Positions 16,847 to 24,966 of a stretch of DNA of 26,814 bases are shown here, in pieces. This DNA is from Candidatus Zipacnadia bacterium (GTDB lineage: Bacteria > Armatimonadota > Zipacnadia > Zipacnadales > Zipacnadaceae). The stretch is taken from positions 1-26,814 of the forward strand of contig JALGTI010000009.1 of assembly GCA_029821455.1 (NCBI GenBank), read 5' to 3'. Each line of letters begins with the position of its first letter. Position 1 is the stretch's first letter. The translations under genes were made by a program, and so were the position numbers. The notes below the pieces were generated by a model. That model was not told the origin of the DNA, searched no databases, and saw nothing but the letters and a program-made list of their open reading frames with translations.

Positions 16847-16882
16847 CAAGATCGGTAGACAGCGAGAGGAGTTGAACAGCCA

Positions 16883-19711
16883 GTGCGTTCAATCACAGCA
16901 CCTGGCAGGCCATCATCAAGACGTCTTACGATGGCTGCAAGCCTCGCAATTATGATTGCTGTAGGGGCAGGCGCCACTGCCTGGGGGCAGGTGGCCTACA
17001 CATTAGACGTCACTCAGCCCGGCGGCGTCATCAGGATGCTGGTTGAGTCCCCGGAACTTGTACCCGTGGACGACAACTGGTGGTATCGGCCGGCTGGCCG
17101 TGTGCAACTGATAACGGGGCCGAGTATCCCCACAGGCGGCAACCCCACAGTCAGCGGTGACGAGGATCAGACCTTCTGCAGCCGGATTCTTACCATTGAC
17201 CCGGATAATGACCTGTACGGCTTCACTTCGACGACGGTCTTCTCCATCAACAACAGCAATCCAGATCCTGATGTAGAATGGCAGGGCTACATTGATATCC
17301 ATGAATTGATGGCCGCCGCGAGTACTGAAGCCTATGTCGGCGACCTAGAAAACTATTGGATAGCGCCGCTAGCGGCCGGCGTGCGCAATGTCGAGGGGAT
17401 CGCGCGGGTGCCGCTGGACGACAATTATGACGAGGAGACGGAGTTTCTTGAGGTCTTTCACGAGTATACGCTAATCCACGACATGCTGGTGTTGGCCTTG
17501 ACGGTGTATAACCCCACTGATAAGGAGCAGTACGTGGGCGTGCGGTGCCTGTTTGATGGCACATTTGGTGGGCTGACAGGTCGTGACGGGCAGCCGGTCA
17601 TCTTGCCGGATGGGCAGATGTTTGACACTGAGAAAGTGTTCCCCGATCCCGAAACAGGTGAGGGTCTGCCCAGGCGTTGGGTGATGTACGACAATCCTAC
17701 CAATCCCGGCCTGGCCGTCAAGGGGATACTGGACGCCTTTGAGATAACGGACCCTGGCCTGGCTGATAGTTCAGCAGGTGCGCCGGATGCTATTGAGTTT
17801 GGCACCTACAACCGCCTGTCGTGGGCCGGTTTTGACTTCGAGCCGGCCAGTGTGGCAGGTTTTGTGGGGGAGGACTGGGCCTATGCGAACAAGTGGGAGG
17901 AGCAGCGACTAGCCGCGCGGCACTCGCGCCGCTATGTCTCCTACTTCGGCTTGGGCGTGGCCTCGGCCGACTACGATCCGCCTTTCGCTCTGGCTGGCTA
18001 CGGCCCTGTGCGACTGGTGCAGCAAGCGGGCGATGACCCCTCCACACCAGCAGAACTAGAGGAATTCTACCTGACCGACCCTGAGGGACGCTCGCCGTTC
18101 CCGGTGTCGGCTTATGTGGATAATTTCAGCCCCTCGCCGCTGCTTAATCCGCAGGTCACCATTGACCTGGGCGACAGTGGCCTGGTACTGTGGCCATCCA
18201 CTCAGACCTACAGCAAGAGCCTGGGGATCGTCAGCCGGAATGAGATGGCCGGCGCTACGTGGACACTCCGCGCCGGGCCGGGAGCAGCCGGTGTTGCGGA
18301 GATCAGGTTCACGATGCGGGGTAAAGAAGTCGTCCGCAAGATATATATACCGGCTATACCAGTATTGGATCCGGAGATTGATGTCAATGGGCTGGCGATG
18401 GTCTCGATACCGTACGAATTCACCAACACCGACGCTGAGCACGTGTTCCAGAGCCTCGGTAGTCTCCAGCCCGGCGGCAATGCCGCTCTAATCCGATGGG
18501 ATCCCCCATCGGCGTGCTACCGCTGGTTCCCGGACCCATTTGTCACCAACGTGGTGCCGGGTGAAGGCTATTGGCTGCTGAACCGAACAGGTGCCACCAT
18601 CAACCTGCCGAATGACGCCACACCGGTGAATACTGACGTGCCTTATGTAGTGAACCTGCGGGCGGGTTGGAACCAGATTGGCGGGCCATTTATTGTGCCT
18701 CAACGCTTTGACAGCATTCGCGTGATCGGCCCTTATGCCAATGAGTGGACGATGCAAGAGGCAATTGACCGCTCACTGCTGCTCGGGACGGTTTTCTCAT
18801 ACAATCCCAATAGCGGCGACTACGAGTGGGTAGCTGAGCTGCCCGAGGTGATGATTGATCCATATGTCGGCTACTGGTTGCTGGCCTACGATGACATAAG
18901 CTTGAGTTCGGTGGCACCGCTGTTGCTGATGCCGGCGGGGACTGCCAGCCCCAGGGCGAGCACTGAGCCGGTCTCCGAAAACAACTGGCGCGTCGAGTTA
19001 GTGACTTCCGTAGCTGCACAGCGGCGCGCGGGACGCTACTTCGGCGTCTCGCCAACGGCGCAGGATGGGACTGACAAGGGTGACATCCCCTGCCCGCCGG
19101 CGGCTATGAGCGGCGGTGTGAATCTGCAGGCAGCCTTTGTCCGGGATACTGCCAGCCCCTACGTCCAGGACCTGCACGCCCCGGGCAGTGCTAAGCCGTG
19201 GCGCTTTGCTGTGACCACCGATGCGGCCAACGAGCGCGTCAGCCTAAGCTGGCCGGACCTTTCGGCGATGCCGGCTAATCTCACGGTAGTCCTGGAAGAC
19301 CTGTCCACAGGGCAGCGCTGCTTTATGCGCACGGTTGGCTCTTATAGCTACAGCAGTGGCGCGGCCGGTGGGACGCGGGAGTTCAGCATCACGGTCAAGC
19401 CACGGACTGTGGCCAGCCCCATGGTTACCTCCGCCGAAGTTGCCCAAACCGGCGGCGGCTTTGAAATTGCCTACACCCTCAGCACCCAGGCCGCTGTGGA
19501 CATCGAAGTCCGCAACATCTCAGGGGTGCTCATAAAGCGAGTGGTCAGCGGTGCCATTAGTGAGGCGGGGACCAATACCGCGTTGTGGAACGGACGCAGT
19601 GAAGCGGGAACCAGTATCCCAAGTGGCCGTTACCTGTGTAAGATTACTGCTCGCTGCCCTGACACGGGCCAGGCGAGTAACCTGGTGCGCACATTCGAAG
19701 TTATGCGGTAG
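16883..19711 (+). CDS. secreted protein of unknown function with FlgD-type C-terminal module
   Basis: A 942-residue protein. GTG 16883 follows GAGAGGAG by 11 nt. A basic n-region and hydrophobic stretch (MAASLAIMIAVGAGATAWGQ, after about 16 residues) form a signal peptide. Residues about 35-490 are beta-rich and acidic (PGGVIRMLVESPELVPVDD, DPDNDLYGFTSTTVFSI, EYTLIHDMLVLALTVYNP) and match no family I recognise. The shared module occupies about 499-942: MVSIPY, GWNQIGGP, PYVGYWLL, LSWPDL, FMRT, RNISGVLIKR and SGRYLCKITAR. The gene follows the S8 protease by 36 nt and is probably co-transcribed. It may be a surface-exposed cargo protein of the same export route. Confidence 0.8.
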   Translation: MRSITAPGRPSSRRLTMAASLAIMIAVGAGATAWGQVAYTLDVTQPGGVIRMLVESPELVPVDDNWWYRPAGRVQLITGPSIPTGGNPTVSGDEDQTFCSRILTIDPDNDLYGFTSTTVFSINNSNPDPDVEWQGYIDIHELMAAASTEAYVGDLENYWIAPLAAGVRNVEGIARVPLDDNYDEETEFLEVFHEYTLIHDMLVLALTVYNPTDKEQYVGVRCLFDGTFGGLTGRDGQPVILPDGQMFDTEKVFPDPETGEGLPRRWVMYDNPTNPGLAVKGILDAFEITDPGLADSSAGAPDAIEFGTYNRLSWAGFDFEPASVAGFVGEDWAYANKWEEQRLAARHSRRYVSYFGLGVASADYDPPFALAGYGPVRLVQQAGDDPSTPAELEEFYLTDPEGRSPFPVSAYVDNFSPSPLLNPQVTIDLGDSGLVLWPSTQTYSKSLGIVSRNEMAGATWTLRAGPGAAGVAEIRFTMRGKEVVRKIYIPAIPVLDPEIDVNGLAMVSIPYEFTNTDAEHVFQSLGSLQPGGNAALIRWDPPSACYRWFPDPFVTNVVPGEGYWLLNRTGATINLPNDATPVNTDVPYVVNLRAGWNQIGGPFIVPQRFDSIRVIGPYANEWTMQEAIDRSLLLGTVFSYNPNSGDYEWVAELPEVMIDPYVGYWLLAYDDISLSSVAPLLLMPAGTASPRASTEPVSENNWRVELVTSVAAQRRAGRYFGVSPTAQDGTDKGDIPCPPAAMSGGVNLQAAFVRDTASPYVQDLHAPGSAKPWRFAVTTDAANERVSLSWPDLSAMPANLTVVLEDLSTGQRCFMRTVGSYSYSSGAAGGTREFSITVKPRTVASPMVTSAEVAQTGGGFEIAYTLSTQAAVDIEVRNISGVLIKRVVSGAISEAGTNTALWNGRSEAGTSIPSGRYLCKITARCPDTGQASNLVRTFEVMR

Positions 19712-19784
19712 TGCTCCACCACCTGCTGTATATTGCAGGCTGAGAACATACCCAGTTCCACGCTAGCAAGGGGGCAGAGGCCTA

Positions 19785-20855
19785 ATGACCTCGATTCGAA
19801 CACACAAATGGACAAGATACATAAGCGCTCTGTTGGTACTCACCTTTGTAGCAGTTCTGTACCCAACTTCGGTCTCGGCTGCGGATGTCGCAGACCCACC
19901 GGCGAAGGTGCTGCTATTCCCGGTTAGCGACAACAGTGGCAGTGACGTTCGCGCCCTCGGTCGCATGGCCAGCGGCATCCTACAACTGGCAATAGACGGG
20001 GTTGCGGGCCTGGAGTGTACCGACTTCAGCCCCACTTCGGCAATCGTGCGACGGGCCCGCAATGAGGGACGCATTCTGCCGGTACAGGTGGAGGCCGGGA
20101 CCTCAGACCCAATGCAGGCTGTCAGGATCGGTCACGCGTTACTAATGGACAAAGTCATCATAGCCCAGGTCGAATCTATCCGCACCTCAAACAGCCCCCG
20201 CCTGGTCGAGACGGTGTTGTCAGGCTGTATGTACGATGTCCGCGACAACTATGATGTAGAGGCAGATGAGCCTGTGGCGAGCCCCGTGGTGGAACGAGCG
20301 TTCGGCGTAGTCGGCGCCAGTCGCACGCGAGCCAACTACAAGGGTTCTGAACGCTTGCTGGTACGTGAGGCGCTTCAGGACGGGGCCTATAAGGTCTCAC
20401 AGATCCTCTCGGGCAAGAGTGTGGCGGAGATAGACGCCGCCCGGGCCAAGCCCGAAAGGAAGAAGAGCGCGTGGCGTGGGCTTGGCTGGTTGCTGGGCGT
20501 GGGCTTGCTGGTTGCCTTGGTCGCCGGCACCGGTGGTGACGGTGGGGGACCTTCGCCGGCCGCTGCGCCTCCCATCCCCGATCGGGTCGAGGTGGAGGCG
20601 AACGCGATCCGGCTATACTGGACGCCGCCGAGTGGCACTTCGCTGACGCTACTGCGCTACCACATCGAGCGTTCCAGAAACAGTCAGCCGTGGCAGCGGA
20701 TTGACGGTGGCGCGGCTGATGCCGGTCGCACCTCGTGGCCGGACTTCGATGTAGAGACAAGTAATACGTATCAATATCGCATTCGCGCCCTGTACACGAA
20801 CTCGGCCTATAGTGAATGGCGAGTGTTCACAGCAGTAGTGTTCAATCCAACCTAG
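19785..20855 (+). CDS. secreted CsgG-like protein with membrane segment and FN3 domain (paralogue of the 10220 product)
   Basis: A 356-residue protein starting at ATG with CAGAGG 4-5 nt upstream. It has a signal peptide (about 1-32, ending SVSA-AD) and a CsgG-like alpha/beta region at about 38-210 (KVLLFPVSDNSG, GHALLMDKVIIAQVESI, a short degenerate form). After a basic stretch (KPERKKSAWR) comes a membrane segment at about 230-250 (GLGWLLGVGLLVALVAGTGGD) and a C-terminal fibronectin type III domain (IRLYWTPPSGTSLTLLRYHIERS, NTYQYRIRALY). The order of parts matches the first gene of the operon. It is the last gene before the terminator. The membrane segment and FN3 domain suggest an envelope-tethered partner; the function is not known. 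Confidence 0.75.
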   Translation: MTSIRTHKWTRYISALLVLTFVAVLYPTSVSAADVADPPAKVLLFPVSDNSGSDVRALGRMASGILQLAIDGVAGLECTDFSPTSAIVRRARNEGRILPVQVEAGTSDPMQAVRIGHALLMDKVIIAQVESIRTSNSPRLVETVLSGCMYDVRDNYDVEADEPVASPVVERAFGVVGASRTRANYKGSERLLVREALQDGAYKVSQILSGKSVAEIDAARAKPERKKSAWRGLGWLLGVGLLVALVAGTGGDGGGPSPAAAPPIPDRVEVEANAIRLYWTPPSGTSLTLLRYHIERSRNSQPWQRIDGGAADAGRTSWPDFDVETSNTYQYRIRALYTNSAYSEWRVFTAVVFNPT

Positions 20856-20889
20856 AGCTGTCCATGAGTGCGGCTGGCAGCACGCGATA

Positions 20890-20917
20890 CAGGCCCCTTC
20901 GGGGGCCTGCGTTTTTG
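20890..20917 (+). terminator. rho-independent terminator of the secreted-protein operon
   Basis: CAGGCCCC (20890-20897), a TTCG tetraloop and GGGGCCTG (20902-20909) form an 8-bp GC-rich stem, followed by CGTTTTTGTT. It lies 34 nt after the stop of the 19785 gene and is a textbook intrinsic terminator. Confidence 0.93.
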
Positions 20918-20953
20918 TTGGCATAAAGGAATGACGGACTGCCATGGAGAAAT

Positions 20954-22987
20954 GTGCCAGCACGATTGAGAGTAATGGATAACGGCAACATGTTTAGGGT
21001 AATCAAGGCATCCGGCGCAAGCCGTGTAGCTGGGGTGGGAGTAGTCGCTTGCCTTCTGTTGGCAACGATTGTGTCTGCATTGTGGGCACAGACTTCACGG
21101 TTTGGGCGTTGGCGGGTGGATATCACGGCGACGCCCAAGCGGGTACACGCTGACGGCAAGATGGCTGCGACTATCAGGGTTGAAATCCGCGACTCACAGG
21201 GCCTGCATGCGCCCGATGGCACCACTGTGATCTGCCACACCGATCTGGGTCGGCTAAGCCTGGGTGAGACCGACAAACGCGCCACTCTTAACGTAGAAAC
21301 CCGTGGCGGCTTTGCCATTGTCTACGTCAGCAGCGACCAGCCAGGCACGGCGCAGTTGCGTGTGCAGGTCGGCGATAGCTACAACCATGCTTATGTGGCC
21401 TTTTTGCCCGAAGGCGAACCTCTGGGCCGGGCGACCCGCGTCATTGAGGTGCGCGGGGGCTGGGTCGGTTACAGCGTGGACCTCAACACGATTGAGGCCC
21501 GTGACTGTGCGACAGCCAAGTATGGCGCGTTGCGCGTTGAGGCCGAGGACATCCTTCAGATCAATATAGATACAATGGTGCTGAAAGGGTGGCCTGCGGT
21601 ATTCTCTCGTGGTGACCAGCAGCTTGAAGGCGAGTTTGCCTACTATGAGATTTATGGCAACAAAGCCGCGATGCAACGTATCACCGATGAGGGCATTGAG
21701 GTCGCTAGCTTTGACACGCTGGGCTTGACGCCGCGCGACGAGGAATGGCAGCTGCCCGACGACGCCTTGAGGCTGGATAACCGCGAAACCCAGACCTGGC
21801 TGGTGTGCAAGAGCGCTTCCATCTTCGTGGGCGAGAAGATTGTGCTGCGGCACGGGGTTATGTACGTGCAGGGACAGAAAGTGCTAAGCTTCCCCCCTTA
21901 CTGGATCATCGGCTTGCCCGGCTATTCTGGCTCGACCAGCACGCAGACATTGGCCCTAAGTTCCGGTGGTGGCGTGGCAGTGGACTTTCCGTGGTACTAC
22001 CGGGTCACCAATTCTGCGACGGGGGCCATCAAGCTCCAGAGGGGCGCTGAGGCGGGGTCGGTGATTGCCCGGGAGGGTTGGACGCTGGCGCTGGAGGAGG
22101 AATATGGACAGGGCGATGTTGAGGGGCGGATTACGGTAGCGGGACTGCCCCGCAGCGACTGGGGCGTGGAGTGGGAGGACCGGCGCCGGCTATTCGGTGG
22201 TGCCCTGGCCGATTTCAGCATCGGGTGGCCCGATCACCACAGTCTGTTTGTGGATGCCAATATCTTTGACCAGTGGCCGAGCGGCCGGGTTAATCTGCGT
22301 GGCTATTACCAGGCTCCCGAGGATATTGATGCCTCCTACGGCCTCGATGCTGACTGGTTGAGCAACCCGAAGCCATTCCTGGGAGGGCGCAATGCCTCCT
22401 ACCGCCTGGGTACCTCCGTAGCGGCGCGACGCGGGCCGGCCTACAATGGCACCGTGATTGAGAACGAGTTGTACGCGGCCTTGGACCTGCGACCGTGGCG
22501 GATAGGCTCGAAGACCGACTTGCGCCCCTCGTTCAGCGATGTCTATGCGTGGGACACTGCTGACTTCAGCGCCAATAGCGCCAACGGCAGACTGCGCCTG
22601 AAACACGAATTCAGCAACAGCCTGTGGAGCAGCTTGCAATACAGCGCTGAGTACGTCTCCGGTGACGCCTACCACACCGGCTGGCGACAGGTGCTGGACC
22701 TGGACCTAGGTGCTTATCACGGTGCGAAGTGGGACGCGCATCTGAGCGCCCAGCACGACCTGACTGCTAGCGATACCTATGCCTCCTTGTACACCGACTA
22801 CTACCTCGACTCACGCTGGCGCCTCGGCCTGTGGGCAGCCTATTATGACTTCGATGGCACCTCCTATGATGATGTTGAATTGGAGCTGGGACGCCGGGTT
22901 TTCAACCGCGAAATCGGTCTGTGCTATTCGTTTGAGACTGGCCGCCTGGCCCTGGAGCTAGCTGGGCTCGTGGGGCCGGGCTACTGA
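20954..22987 (+). CDS. OstA/LptD-like outer-membrane beta-barrel protein with N-terminal Ig-like (BIG1) domain
   Basis: A 677-residue protein. GTG 20954 has GGAGA 4 nt upstream; ATG 20975 and ATG 20990 are alternatives that keep the signal peptide (VAGVGVVACLLLATIVSALWA before QT). Residues about 50-155 look like a bacterial Ig-like group 1 domain (ITATPKRVHADGKMAATIRV to GTAQLRVQVGDS). Residues about 165-310 form an OstA/LptD-like beta-jellyroll (LRVEAEDILQINIDTMVLKG, VVLRHGVMYVQGQKV-type strands). Then comes SFPPYWIIGLPG, like the transition into the LptD barrel. About 330-677 is made of alternating amphipathic strands and ends in Tyr, consistent with a BAM-inserted barrel. It may insert LPS-like glycolipid or form an export pore. 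It starts 37 nt after the terminator, so it may have its own promoter or depend on readthrough. Not typical enough to call lptD. Confidence 0.65.
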   Translation: MPARLRVMDNGNMFRVIKASGASRVAGVGVVACLLLATIVSALWAQTSRFGRWRVDITATPKRVHADGKMAATIRVEIRDSQGLHAPDGTTVICHTDLGRLSLGETDKRATLNVETRGGFAIVYVSSDQPGTAQLRVQVGDSYNHAYVAFLPEGEPLGRATRVIEVRGGWVGYSVDLNTIEARDCATAKYGALRVEAEDILQINIDTMVLKGWPAVFSRGDQQLEGEFAYYEIYGNKAAMQRITDEGIEVASFDTLGLTPRDEEWQLPDDALRLDNRETQTWLVCKSASIFVGEKIVLRHGVMYVQGQKVLSFPPYWIIGLPGYSGSTSTQTLALSSGGGVAVDFPWYYRVTNSATGAIKLQRGAEAGSVIAREGWTLALEEEYGQGDVEGRITVAGLPRSDWGVEWEDRRRLFGGALADFSIGWPDHHSLFVDANIFDQWPSGRVNLRGYYQAPEDIDASYGLDADWLSNPKPFLGGRNASYRLGTSVAARRGPAYNGTVIENELYAALDLRPWRIGSKTDLRPSFSDVYAWDTADFSANSANGRLRLKHEFSNSLWSSLQYSAEYVSGDAYHTGWRQVLDLDLGAYHGAKWDAHLSAQHDLTASDTYASLYTDYYLDSRWRLGLWAAYYDFDGTSYDDVELELGRRVFNREIGLCYSFETGRLALELAGLVGPGY

Positions 22988-23046
22988 GCGGACCGAGGCC
23001 GAGGGCTGACAGTCGCGCAACTGCCTCTGCTCATTCAACCATCACT

Positions 23047-24966
23047 ATGTCTATTGAGGCCAAGCTGAAAACCGTTCCGGACCTGCCCGGGGCATATCTT
23101 ATTAAGGACGCCGAAGGCGCAGTTATATATGTGGGCAAGGCACGCTCACTGCGCAAGCGTCTGGGCCAGCACTTCCGCGAGGCTGCCGCGCCAGGCCGCT
23201 GGGCGCACGTGATGACCCAGCACGCCGCTGACCTTGAGTTCATTGTCACCAACACCGAACTGGAGAGCTTGATCCTCGAAGCTACCCTCATCAAGGAACA
23301 TCAGCCCAGGTACAACATCCGGATGGCGGATGACAAGAGCTATCCGTATCTGAAACTCACCGAGGAGATGTATCCACGGCTGATGCTGCTGCGCGATCTG
23401 CCTAAAGGCGCTAGGCCTGGCGCGCTGGGAGGTAGGCAAGTCAGACGGGGGCTGCATGACCCCAAGCGGCACGAGGTGCACAAGCTGGAGGGGGCGGTAT
23501 TTGGCCCGTATGCTGATGTGCGCTCGATGCGCCGCACGATGAGGCTGGCCAGCCAACTGTTCGGTATCCGGTCGTGCCGCAAGGACCTCCGTGGCGAGCC
23601 GGTCGGCAAGCCGTGCCTCAACTATCACATCAAGCGCTGTGTGGGGCCCTGCACCGGGCAGGTGACGGAGGAAGAGTATGCCCAGATAGTCCGGCAGGTG
23701 ACGATGTTTCTTCAGGGGGATACCAAAGGGGTCGAACGGGAACTGAAGGCGGAGATGGACGAGGCGGCCGAGGCGCTGAACTTTGAGAAGGCTGCCGCGC
23801 TGCGGGATAAGCTGAAGGCCCTCCGCCGCTCTACCGAAGAGCAGATAATGGTGGCCAATGAGGCGCTGGACATTGACATCATCGCCTGCGCAGCCGACGA
23901 GGATCGGAGTCTGGTGGCGGTTTTGTGTGTGCGGGCGGGACGTTTGGTCAGCCAGGACCAGTTTGTGCTGATGAATACGTCGGGCCGCACCGAAGGCGAG
24001 ATCATTGAGGGTTTCCTCACCCAGCACTACAGCCACGCGCAGCAGGTCCCTAGACTCGTGCTGGTCTCCCATGACATCGAGAACCGTGATGGATGGCAGG
24101 AATTGCTGGGAGAGTTGCGCGGTTCCAAGGTGGAGATACGCCGGCCACAGCGAGGCGACAAGCGCAGGCTAGTGGACCTCGGGCTGCGCAATGCGCAACT
24201 GGGACTGATGCGCCTCGCTGAGGCGAGGGGCGAGCGCGCACAGGCAGCAGCGGCGGCCCTTAGCGAGCTTGCCGAGATGCTGGGCCTGCCTGAACCTCCG
24301 CAGCGCATCGAATGCTATGACATTTCGATGCTGCAAGGGCAGAAATCCACCGGCTCACAGGTAGTTTTTGCAGATGGTCTGCCGGACAAGCGCAACTACC
24401 GGCACTATCGTATGTGGGAGAGCGAGGGTAAGCCGGACGACTATGCGATGATGAAGGAGATGCTCCAGCGGCGCCTGCGGCGGGGCCTGGCGGGTGATGA
24501 GAAGTTCCTGCCGCTGCCGGACCTGATGATTATGGATGGCGGGAAGGGGCAGGTATCCGTAGCCGTGACGGCGCTCGCCGAGGCGGGGCTTGAGATACCG
24601 GTTGCGGGACTGGCGAAGTCCCAGGAGGAGGTATTTGTGCCGGGCCGCAAGGAACCACTGGATACCGAGCCATATCCGCGTGCTTGGTTCTTGCTGCAGC
24701 GCATCCGTGACGAAGCCCACCGCTTTGCCAGCCAGTACCACCGGAGCTTGCGCGACCGCGAGATGAGCAAGTCGGTGCTGGACGACATACCCGGCATTGG
24801 GCCACGGCGCAAGCGGGAACTGCTGAAGGCGTTTGGCTCCGTCCAGGAGCTGGCCCGGGCCTCAGTGGCTGAGTTGGTGGCAGTGCCCGGAATGAACCGG
24901 ACAGTGGCGGAGGAGTTGCTGCGATACCTGGCATCCTACGCCAGCGAATTGGAAGAAGACACATAG
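23047..24966 (+). CDS. uvrC: UvrC excinuclease subunit
   Basis: A 639-residue protein with all UvrC domains in order. The GIY-YIG nuclease domain (GAYLIKDAEG and IYVGKARSLRKR, residues 15-38, then LILEATLIKEHQPRYNI) makes the 3' incision. A Cys-rich patch follows (SCRKD to CVGPCTG). The UVR domain at about 235-270 (AAEALNFEKAAALRDKLKAL) contacts UvrB. The RNase H-like domain has D425 (ECYDIS) and D497 (IMDGGKGQ) and makes the 5' incision. Tandem helix-hairpin-helix motifs are at about 575-635 (DDIPGIGPRRKRELL, VPGMNRTVAEELL). It acts with UvrA and UvrB in nucleotide excision repair. A basic insertion of about 25-30 residues (119-148) sits before GAVFGPY. No Shine-Dalgarno is visible, but the start matches family N termini. 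Confidence 0.97.
   Translation: MSIEAKLKTVPDLPGAYLIKDAEGAVIYVGKARSLRKRLGQHFREAAAPGRWAHVMTQHAADLEFIVTNTELESLILEATLIKEHQPRYNIRMADDKSYPYLKLTEEMYPRLMLLRDLPKGARPGALGGRQVRRGLHDPKRHEVHKLEGAVFGPYADVRSMRRTMRLASQLFGIRSCRKDLRGEPVGKPCLNYHIKRCVGPCTGQVTEEEYAQIVRQVTMFLQGDTKGVERELKAEMDEAAEALNFEKAAALRDKLKALRRSTEEQIMVANEALDIDIIACAADEDRSLVAVLCVRAGRLVSQDQFVLMNTSGRTEGEIIEGFLTQHYSHAQQVPRLVLVSHDIENRDGWQELLGELRGSKVEIRRPQRGDKRRLVDLGLRNAQLGLMRLAEARGERAQAAAAALSELAEMLGLPEPPQRIECYDISMLQGQKSTGSQVVFADGLPDKRNYRHYRMWESEGKPDDYAMMKEMLQRRLRRGLAGDEKFLPLPDLMIMDGGKGQVSVAVTALAEAGLEIPVAGLAKSQEEVFVPGRKEPLDTEPYPRAWFLLQRIRDEAHRFASQYHRSLRDREMSKSVLDDIPGIGPRRKRELLKAFGSVQELARASVAELVAVPGMNRTVAEELLRYLASYASELEEDT

Noticed and set aside
19712..19784. 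CCTGC/GCAGG hairpin considered as a terminator or promoter element before the 19785 gene
   Set aside because: Only five base pairs with an 8-nt loop, no T-tract, and no convincing -35/-10 pair nearby.
23146..24072. Minus-strand reading frame of 308 codons opposite uvrC
   Set aside because: Antisense to uvrC with its complete domain set; low-complexity composition and no homology recognised.
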